18,620 nt of DNA from an uncultured Collinsella sp. Lineage in GTDB: Bacteria > Actinomycetota > Coriobacteriia > Coriobacteriales > Coriobacteriaceae. Location of the stretch: positions 1-18,620 of the forward strand of contig CABUVF010000025.1 of the NCBI GenBank assembly GCA_902494945.1, written 5' to 3'. The translations under genes and the position numbers were made by a program. Every line of letters starts with the position of its first letter. Within the stretch, counting starts at the first letter, position 1. Positions 12,607 to 18,620 of the stretch are shown piece after piece. The notes under the pieces were generated by a model that saw nothing but the letters and a program-made list of their open reading frames with translations, was not told the origin of the DNA and ran no database searches.

Positions 12607-13170
12607 TCACGATCCCTCCTTTGAGCTTATTGTTTGCGGGACCAGGCGCACGGCGCACAGACGACACGAAGCATCGCCAGTATCCGCGGCAACCGTCACC
12701 ATATCGACCCAGCCGCGTCCGTCACGCACGATAGCGCCCCACACGTTGCCCTTGATGTCGAGATAGCCGCTCAGAGCAAGTTGTGCCGTGGGTACCTCGC
12801 GATAGGCACGCAGCATATCCTCCGCCGCTTCGGTCATCGGTCGGTCCTCGGACCATGCAAGCCGGACCGCAATCGCGTTGCCCTCGGGCGAATCCGTCGC
12901 AGTGCCAGACCGCTTGTCGAGCGTCCGCAGAAAGGTTTGCGCCGTGACAGCGACATCCGAATCGTCCGCATCTCGCGTCTCATCTTCTTGAGACGCCACC
13001 GCCGAATCTGAGCCCAAATCGGAGGCGGTCCCAGGACGCTGCTGCCGCGCGGCGTTAAGCCCCCAAAGCACCGCCGCTATCGCCACGGTCAGGCAAGCAA
13101 ACACCAGCAGCACCCCGATGGGGCGCTCGCCCTCTACAAGCTGTTGATGCCCTCGCTGATAGCGTTCCAT
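12607..13170 (-). CDS. Unrecognised single-pass protein within the tad operon
   Basis: The 187-residue product (from ATG at 13170) has a membrane helix at about 19-38, an acidic Ser/Asp/Glu-rich linker (47-75) and a globular domain (about 76-180) with LSGYLDIKGNVWGAIVRDG and a late C169-R-L-C172. I do not recognise a family. Its position between flp and the minor pilins argues for a role in pilus assembly or anchoring. The start is uncertain: the ATG overlaps flp by 37 bases and has a weak SD, while an in-frame GTG at 13111-13113 is preceded by GAGGGCGAG but would put the first residue inside the membrane helix. Confidence 0.7.
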   Translation of the reverse strand: MERYQRGHQQLVEGERPIGVLLVFACLTVAIAAVLWGLNAARQQRPGTASDLGSDSAVASQEDETRDADDSDVAVTAQTFLRTLDKRSGTATDSPEGNAIAVRLAWSEDRPMTEAAEDMLRAYREVPTAQLALSGYLDIKGNVWGAIVRDGRGWVDMVTVAADTGDASCRLCAVRLVPQTISSKEGS

Positions 13171-13367
13171 AGATCTTGGACCTTGCCTTTAAATGCAACG
13201 ATGGCAATAATCGCGATCACCACGAGCACGCCGACCAAAATGGCGTACTCGGTGGTACCCTGCGCGCTCTCCTCCTGCAACAGCTCCTTGGCATGCTGGC
13301 GAGTGTGGATCGCCCGGCAAAAAGCCCAGTTCCAAACCTTGTCAGCAACTTCGACTATCGTGTTCAT
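13134..13367 (-). CDS. flp: Flp major pilin
   Basis: The 77-residue pilin precursor has a long hydrophilic leader, then EESAQGTTEYAILVGVLVVI and a hydrophobic helix to about residue 59, ending in a short hydrophilic tail (FKGKVQDLWNAISEGINSL). Glu40 and Tyr41 fit the +5/+6 positions of Flp pilins if cleavage is between A35 and Q36; cleavage after Gly37 would not fit. Flp polymerises into the tad pilus. The ATG has GGGAGGA upstream, and tadC ends ten bases before. The leader of about 35 residues is longer than in typical Flp precursors. Confidence 0.92.
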   Translation of the reverse strand: MNTIVEVADKVWNWAFCRAIHTRQHAKELLQEESAQGTTEYAILVGVLVVIAIIAIVAFKGKVQDLWNAISEGINSL

Positions 13368-13377
13368 GTATTCCTCC

Positions 13378-14019
13378 CTACATCATCCCGCCTGCTCCCA
13401 GCAGCGGGCCCAATATGGATAGAAGCAACGCCGGCAAGATGAGCGTGCCGGTGGGAATCAGCAACTTGACGGGCGCACGCTCGATCTCGCGCTCGACCGC
13501 GGCGCGATGAGCCGCACGGATCTCGCGACTTTGAGCGGCCAGCGTCTCGGCAAGTGGGGCACCCAGGGCGAGCGCCTGCCCCACCGTGATGGCAAAGGTC
13601 TCGAGCGCTCGCACGTCCAGGTCGCGCGCGGCGGCCAACAACTCGTCCTCACGCGTGCCCACGCCCACCTGCCACGCCATGCAGGCCCGCTCCAGGCGAA
13701 GAGCCAGCACTGACCGGCGGTTGGCGCAGAAAATCTCAAGCGCCGCATCAAACGAAAGACCGGCCGAAAGACCCAAGCGCACAACATCGATCATCTCGGA
13801 CACTTCGCCGAGCGACACTCGCGCCGGGCCGCCCGCCCCAACCGCGCCCTTCACTCGCGCGGTCAGGGCATCGACCACCGAGCGACCCGCGGCAGCGACC
13901 AGCACCGCCTCGCGCTTGCAGGCCCCCGCGATCTTGCGTGCATCCGCCCGATCCAAACCCGTCGCGACAAATACACTCAGGGCGCACAGGCAAGCCGCAA
14001 CTGCAACCGTGGCGCTCAT
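13378..14019 (-). CDS. tadC: TadC-like inner membrane platform protein
   Basis: The 213-residue protein belongs to the type II secretion F domain family. A helix at the N terminus (MSATVAVAACLCALSVFVAT), the T2SF-type stretch from about 85 to 165 (DVVRLGLSAGLSFDAALEIF ... ETFAITVGQALALGAPLAE) and a terminal hydrophobic pair (about 185-210, LIPTGTLILPALLLSILGP) are visible. TadC works with TadB as the membrane platform for the pilus motor. The ATG (14017-14019) overlaps the tadB stop as ATGA, with GGTGGAG upstream; a longer ORF to 14157 lies inside tadB in another frame. It is somewhat short for TadC. Confidence 0.88.
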   Translation of the reverse strand: MSATVAVAACLCALSVFVATGLDRADARKIAGACKREAVLVAAAGRSVVDALTARVKGAVGAGGPARVSLGEVSEMIDVVRLGLSAGLSFDAALEIFCANRRSVLALRLERACMAWQVGVGTREDELLAAARDLDVRALETFAITVGQALALGAPLAETLAAQSREIRAAHRAAVEREIERAPVKLLIPTGTLILPALLLSILGPLLGAGGMM

Positions 14020-14942
14020 AGCTCCACCCGCATAATGCGCCGGATAACCACCAGGGCAACAGCGTTGAGGGCAAGACCCAGCACCACAGCGCCCGCGCCG
14101 GCAGGCGTCGCAAGACCGCGACGAAAATCTGCCGAAAGCAGCGCCAACACCGCGCACATGCCCGCCGGCATCGCCGCGACCATATGCGCAGACATGCGAG
14201 CCTGCGACGTCTTAACATCCAGGCGGCGCTTGAGCTCAATGCGCTCCCCCACCATGCTCGACGCCTCGGACAGTAAGTCGGCAAGCGGAGCGCCGGTGCG
14301 CTGAGACACCTTAAGCGCCAAGGTCACAAGCGAAAGACCGGGGGCGTCGATACGCACGAGCAAGTCATCGAGCGCGTCGGTCGCCGAGATGCCGCAATCA
14401 ATCGCCGCCGCCACCCGCAAAAACTCGGTATGCACTGGCTCTTGCGCATGAGCGCCCACAAAGCGCATGCCCTGGGCCAGCGAATGTCCCGAGGCAAGCG
14501 ACATGGAAAGTGCGGTAAACGCCTCGGGCATTGCCTCTTCTGCATCGTGTTGCTCGCGCCGGCTCTCAAAGCCATCCCGAGCGGCACCAACGGCAAACGG
14601 AGCAACAAGTCCCAAGGCAAATCCGAGGGGCGATAACGACACCATCGTTAGTAAAACGCAGCAGACACCGCTCGATAGCAGCAGAAACGCCAAACGTCCC
14701 GAAGCATCTTCGATCACGAGGCCAAGGCGATGCGCCGGAGCCAGCGATGCCCACGAACGGGCGATCTTTTTCAGCAGATCGTTTTCCACCAGCTCACGCG
14801 GCAGCTTCTCTGCCACCGTCTCGAGCGCCCGACGTGCCAGCTCTGCCGGCAATACCTGCGGCACACGAGGTTCCGCCCCGCACGCCGTCGCGACAGAAAG
14901 CCCCGCCAAGCCCCCTACGACGAGGGGCACAGCGATCTCCAT
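14016..14942 (-). CDS. tadB: TadB-like inner membrane platform protein
   Basis: The 308-residue protein has hydrophobic segments at about 1-21, 83-121 and 264-303, with a T2SF-type cytoplasmic domain between them: AMPEAFTALSMSLASGHSLA followed by G-T/S-type repeats and VSQRTGAPLADLLSEASSMV. TadB pairs with TadC to form the membrane platform and contacts the TadA ATPase. The ATG (14940-14942) has GAGGAGGTGG just before it and overlaps the tadA 3' end by 28 bases; the tadB stop overlaps the tadC start. Confidence 0.9.
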   Translation of the reverse strand: MEIAVPLVVGGLAGLSVATACGAEPRVPQVLPAELARRALETVAEKLPRELVENDLLKKIARSWASLAPAHRLGLVIEDASGRLAFLLLSSGVCCVLLTMVSLSPLGFALGLVAPFAVGAARDGFESRREQHDAEEAMPEAFTALSMSLASGHSLAQGMRFVGAHAQEPVHTEFLRVAAAIDCGISATDALDDLLVRIDAPGLSLVTLALKVSQRTGAPLADLLSEASSMVGERIELKRRLDVKTSQARMSAHMVAAMPAGMCAVLALLSADFRRGLATPAGAGAVVLGLALNAVALVVIRRIMRVEL

Positions 14943-16243
14943 TCGTCCACCTCCTCTTGTGTGAGCGTTCCCGACCGCAAGCCCTCCGCAATAAACGGCG
15001 GCTCGCGGTCGAGCGTCCAGGTGCGTTCGGCGGCATCGAACGTCACGTAGCGTTCGAGCTCAACACCGCCCGACGCGCCGCGGTGAACCCCCGAATACGA
15101 TGAGACGAAGCGCCTGCCATCGGCATGGCGCTCGGACATCACGATACCGTCGAGCGCCATGGCAATCTGCTCCTCGATGAGCTCGCTCGGCAGATCGATG
15201 CCATAACGTGCAAGCAACGTCAGACGCACCACGGTCTCCTGTTCTGAACCCGCATGAAGTGTGGTGAGCGACCCGTCGTGGCCCGTGTTCATGGCCTGCA
15301 ACATGTCGCAGCACTCGGCACCGCGCACCTCGCCCACCACGATGCGGTCGGGGCGCATGCGCAGGGCATTAGTTACCAGGTCGCGGATCGTCACCGCGCC
15401 CTCACCCTCAATTGAGGCCTCGCGCGCCTCTAGGCGCACCACGTGCGGATGATGTGCAAACTTGAGCTCAGCAGAGTCCTCGATCGTCACGATGCGCTCG
15501 CCGGTGGAAATCTCACATGACAACGCGTTGAGCAGGGTGGTCTTACCAGATCCCGTGCCTCCCGCAACCGCCAGGTCCTGTCGCAGCGACACCGCACACG
15601 ACAGCAGCTGCGCATACCAAAGCGGCAGCGATCCCAACCCCACGAGCTCGTCCAGCGAGCAGATACGGTCCGAGAACTTTCGGATGGTGAGAATCGGTCC
15701 GTCAATCGCCACAGGCGGAATCACCGCGTTGACGCGATAGCCCGTTTTGAGGCGGGCGTTGACGATGGGGCTGCGCTCGTCGATACGGCGGCCAAGTGGC
15801 GAGATAATGCGGTCGATAAGCACACGGATCTGCTCATCATCCTCAAACGCATGCTCGATGGGGTACAAGACGCCGCCGCGTTCAAAGAAAGCCGAGCGGC
15901 AGCCGTTGATCATGATCTCGGTAACGGTGTCGTCCTCGATGAGCGGCTGCAACGGCCCCAAGCCCACCACGTCATCCAAAATCTCGTCGATGATGGTCTC
16001 GCGCTCGGGCGTCGCGAGATCGGTCGGCTCCTCAACATTGAGCGCCGCCTCCACCGCAGGACGCAATTCCGAGCGAGCAAGTGCCGGGTCGATATAGGCG
16101 CTGATACGCGCCACTTCGTCGTAACCCATGCGGTCCATCACGGCGCGCTTGGTGCGTCGTTTCACCGCGCGGCGACGCCCCGCATCTACAGGCGCTGCCG
16201 CCGCCGCAGCGCCGGCAGCCTTAATCCTCGTTTGCAGGCTCAT
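14915..16243 (-). CDS. tadA: TadA/CpaF-like pilus motor ATPase
   Basis: The 442-residue secretion ATPase powers Flp pilus assembly. All motifs are intact: Walker A GGTGSGKTT (228-236), the Asp box VTIEDSAEL (252-260), Walker B RIVVGEVRG (300-308) and the His box GHDGSLTTLHA (321-331). The N-terminal domain contains GLGPLQPLIEDDTVTEIMIN, typical of the CpaF subfamily. A basic Ala-rich leader (1-35) precedes it. Its ATG overlaps the tadZ stop as ATGA, and it is followed by tadB with a 28-base overlap. Confidence 0.96.
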   Translation of the reverse strand: MSLQTRIKAAGAAAAAAPVDAGRRRAVKRRTKRAVMDRMGYDEVARISAYIDPALARSELRPAVEAALNVEEPTDLATPERETIIDEILDDVVGLGPLQPLIEDDTVTEIMINGCRSAFFERGGVLYPIEHAFEDDEQIRVLIDRIISPLGRRIDERSPIVNARLKTGYRVNAVIPPVAIDGPILTIRKFSDRICSLDELVGLGSLPLWYAQLLSCAVSLRQDLAVAGGTGSGKTTLLNALSCEISTGERIVTIEDSAELKFAHHPHVVRLEAREASIEGEGAVTIRDLVTNALRMRPDRIVVGEVRGAECCDMLQAMNTGHDGSLTTLHAGSEQETVVRLTLLARYGIDLPSELIEEQIAMALDGIVMSERHADGRRFVSSYSGVHRGASGGVELERYVTFDAAERTWTLDREPPFIAEGLRSGTLTQEEVDEWRSLCPSS

Positions 16244-17889
16244 CGCTGATCACCCTCGCGCGACCAGGGAAGGCGGATACGCGGGCGTTCGGTGCGCGTT
16301 GCACGGTCGGCGACCATATCGCTCCAAGGGCCGACGGCGCACCCCAGCTCCACGAGCATCTCGCGCGTGGCCTCGCGCACGCTAGTCGCAAAAGCGCTGG
16401 TCTGCCCCACCGCCTCGTCAGCGCGCCCAAACGCCATGAGCGCGGCGAGATCCTGCCCGCCATCGGCGATACGAATCTTGGAGCTCAACGCACAGGCAAT
16501 CTCAAAGCGCATGGCGACGTCCTCGTCTGCCCCGCGCGCACCGAACCGGTTGAACACGGCGCTCATGCGCGTGCGCGGCACACCTACTCGACTTGCCAGT
16601 TCAATGACGCGCGACGCCGATGTCGCGGACGACACCGCCGCATCGCCAACGACCAGGCAACGGTCGCTCGCCGCCACCGCAGCCGCCACGGCGTCGCCCC
16701 AAAAGACCGAGGTATCGATAAAGACCACGTCGGATTCGCGACGCAGGACATCAAGCAGTAGCTCCACCGGACGCGCCATGAGCTCGGCTTGCTCGGGCGC
16801 CGCGACGGGACCCCAGAGCGTAACGCCCGGTGCCACGCGCATCGATGTGGCTACGATATCCGGCTCGGTAAGCGTGCCCGCCGCCGACGGCTCGATAAGT
16901 GCCGCCATATCGCGCGGAGCATCGACGCCTAACACGTCGTAAAGGTTTCCAAACATCAGGTCCAGGTCGAGCACGGCGGCACGCAAGCCCAACAGCGACG
17001 ATGTGTGTGCCATGGTGGCAACGATCGTCGACTTGCCGCAACCGCCCGAACCCGAAATAGCGCAGATGACCGGAGCTCGATGCGGCGGAGCGGCAGCGTC
17101 TGCCGGCGGCATCGGAGGCGGCGGGGCGGGCGTCGGTGGCAGCGCCCCCGTCTCCCCCGCCGCAACCACACGCTGCGTCCAAGCCGGCATGGCAGCTTGT
17201 TCGGTCTGCGAGGCAGGCTCGTTCTGTGCAATCTGCTCATGCTGCATCAGCGACAACTCGCCGCACCCGGCAAAGCCCTCAACTTCGTCGAGTTCATCCG
17301 CCAGATTCACGCCGTGCACGTATCCCATATCTACTGCCGGGGAGTCGCCAGCATGCTGCGCCGGCCCTCCAGCGTCATCGTCTACAAGGGGGTTCCGGGG
17401 GCGCCGACCATGCTCGGCTTCCGCTTTTCCATAATCATCAACACGCGGGCCTCTTGTAGCGCGAGGCGCCCCGGGTTCCCTATCAACAAAAGCATCGGGC
17501 TCAATCGTCATGTGCCGATCGGAATCAACCGCTCCCTCGCCCGCGCGCCCGTTGCCGCATACACTGTGCGCAGCGATGACCTCGGTCGCCCCCGCGCGAA
17601 ACAGCCCCTCGATATCTGACGGATCGAGCGCTTCTATCAACACGACCACGCGACTCACGCGGCCTTCGGCCGTCAGGCGCGCAACAGTCTTGCGCACATC
17701 TTCGGTATCGAACAGAGACGCCGCGATGATGGCAGCCCCGCGGCGCGACGGAAACGCCCGCGCCATGGAAACCAGCCCGTCCAGGTCACCCACGCGAAGC
17801 ACCTGTGCGCCCACATCACGGCCCTCGACTTCCCGCTGCAACAGCCCGTAATCGCCGCACGCGCAGCACGCAAGCCAGATCGCCTTCAT
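16240..17889 (-). CDS. tadZ: TadZ/CpaE-like ATPase with long linker
   Basis: From the ATG the protein has 549 residues: an N-terminal receiver-like domain (about 1-110, no phosphoacceptor evident), a low-complexity acidic and Pro-rich linker (about 115-270), and a ParA/MinD-type ATPase (about 273-550) with the deviant Walker A GSGGCGKST (281-289) and VLDLDLMFGNLYDVLG. TadZ/CpaE proteins localise the pilus apparatus at the cell pole. The linker of roughly 150 residues is long for the family. Two starts are possible in GTGATG: GTG at 17890-17892 or the ATG used here; GGAGG lies six or nine bases before. The upstream cpaB stop overlaps both. Confidence 0.88.
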   Translation of the reverse strand: MKAIWLACCACGDYGLLQREVEGRDVGAQVLRVGDLDGLVSMARAFPSRRGAAIIAASLFDTEDVRKTVARLTAEGRVSRVVVLIEALDPSDIEGLFRAGATEVIAAHSVCGNGRAGEGAVDSDRHMTIEPDAFVDREPGAPRATRGPRVDDYGKAEAEHGRRPRNPLVDDDAGGPAQHAGDSPAVDMGYVHGVNLADELDEVEGFAGCGELSLMQHEQIAQNEPASQTEQAAMPAWTQRVVAAGETGALPPTPAPPPPMPPADAAAPPHRAPVICAISGSGGCGKSTIVATMAHTSSLLGLRAAVLDLDLMFGNLYDVLGVDAPRDMAALIEPSAAGTLTEPDIVATSMRVAPGVTLWGPVAAPEQAELMARPVELLLDVLRRESDVVFIDTSVFWGDAVAAAVAASDRCLVVGDAAVSSATSASRVIELASRVGVPRTRMSAVFNRFGARGADEDVAMRFEIACALSSKIRIADGGQDLAALMAFGRADEAVGQTSAFATSVREATREMLVELGCAVGPWSDMVADRATRTERPRIRLPWSREGDQR

Positions 17890-18548
17890 CACTCGTCGCC
17901 TCCGCTCTTTTTGCCGCGCGCCGTGGCGGGAATCGTCAAGCTAACCGTTCCCTTGCCCGAGGCTCCCAGCAGTTCCTTGACGTCTTCGGGGTCAGCCGCC
18001 AGCGTCACCCATTCGATCTTGCCCTCGCGCGTGGCACCGGAATCCTCGCTGGTATCGATCACGTACGCGCCGCACAGTCGATCGGTTACGCCGTCTTTTT
18101 GCACATACACATCCACGTAGCTGCCCACGCCCGTAGCACCGCCGACCGAGTGCTCGGCATCGACCGCCACCGAAACGGCAACCTTGCCCTTAGGCACCTC
18201 GAGCTTGTGGCTCTCGGCCTTGGTGTAGACATTGCAGATCACGGCGTTTTTGGGAATACGCGAAGTTGTCACGTCGCCGCGCACCTGGCGCAGCTCGGTC
18301 GCCGCGTCACGCGGCAGCAGACTCGTCAGCCATTCCTGGGTTATGACATTGGTCTCATCGAGGGTCTCGCCCACATCGATATCGCGCGCCGCGACGCATA
18401 CCTCGACGCGATCGCCACCGTACTTGGCCAAGGTCTCAGCCTGGACCTGTTCGGCTTGTGAGCGGATCGATGAGCCGTAAACCATGCAGAGCAGAGCAGC
18501 GAGCACGCCCGCGACCAGACTGATGGCGATGCGCTTGCTCTTGTTCAC
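17889..18548 (-). CDS. cpaB: CpaB/RcpC-like Flp pilus assembly protein (SAF domain)
   Basis: The 219-residue protein has one N-terminal membrane helix (about 6-26, IAISLVAGVLAALLCMVYGS) and an exported SAF-type domain with VEVCVAARDIDVGETLDETN and RGDVTTSRIPKNAVI, the pattern of RcpC/CpaB proteins. The C-terminal half includes VSVAVDAEHSVGGATGVGSY and VDVYVQKDG. In Gram-negative tad loci it works with the secretin; here no secretin is visible. I prefer the GTG at 18546-18548, which has AGAGGAG ahead; an ATG at 18563 has no SD. The operon promoter probably lies beyond the window. Only a small hairpin (GGGC-ATTC-GCCC) lies in 18549-18620. Confidence 0.85.
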   Translation of the reverse strand: MNKSKRIAISLVAGVLAALLCMVYGSSIRSQAEQVQAETLAKYGGDRVEVCVAARDIDVGETLDETNVITQEWLTSLLPRDAATELRQVRGDVTTSRIPKNAVICNVYTKAESHKLEVPKGKVAVSVAVDAEHSVGGATGVGSYVDVYVQKDGVTDRLCGAYVIDTSEDSGATREGKIEWVTLAADPEDVKELLGASGKGTVSLTIPATARGKKSGGDE

Positions 18549-18620
18549 AGCCGCTCCTCTCATGGCAGTGCCGGGCGAATGCCCGTACCACCATTGTCTG
18601 GGCGGTCAGAGTGCAAAGCG

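Overview
All recognisable genes in this window lie on the minus strand, so transcription runs from the right edge to the left. The sequence is GC-rich. The gene content suggests an actinobacterium of the Coriobacteriia, with a Collinsella-like gut species the most likely source: a Gram-positive style tad locus without a secretin, SD-led starts, tightly overlapping genes, and rsmI-metG-rsmA-tatD housekeeping genes. The taxonomic call is inference and was not tested by any search.

Right half (about 18548 down to 8946): one compact tad (tight adherence / Flp type IVc pilus) operon. In transcription order it encodes a CpaB/RcpC-like SAF protein, a TadZ/CpaE-like ATPase, the TadA motor ATPase, the TadB and TadC platform proteins, the Flp major pilin, an unrecognised single-pass protein, a small pilin-like protein, a TadE-like pseudopilin, a large TadG-like protein, a second TadE-like pseudopilin and a DUF192 protein. 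Most junctions overlap (ATGA, GTGA, TAATG) or are separated by a few bases, implying translational coupling. Four of the products share an A-Q-x-T-x-E signature before a hydrophobic segment, which probably marks a common prepilin peptidase site. That peptidase is not in the window.

Middle (8621 to 8140): a two-gene module that looks like a BrnT/BrnA-type toxin-antitoxin pair, with a palindrome over its putative -10 box, then tRNA-Phe(GAA) with a strong promoter and an A/T-rich upstream element.

Left half (7656 to 1): a GH5-like protein whose acid/base motif is altered, rsmI, metG, a terminator, rsmA overlapping tatD, tRNA-Leu(CAG), an SPFH/band 7 membrane protein, rlmH, and the start of proC.

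The most unusual feature is shared by the two tRNA loci. Downstream of each tRNA terminator is a 125-129 bp hairpin-rich spacer, followed by a second copy of the tRNA 3' tail plus its terminator. The 60-61 bp direct repeats are offset by 189 bp (Leu) and 186 bp (Phe). The two spacers share motifs and architecture although the tRNAs are unrelated. This looks like a very small non-autonomous element that targets tRNA 3' ends, or the scar of one.
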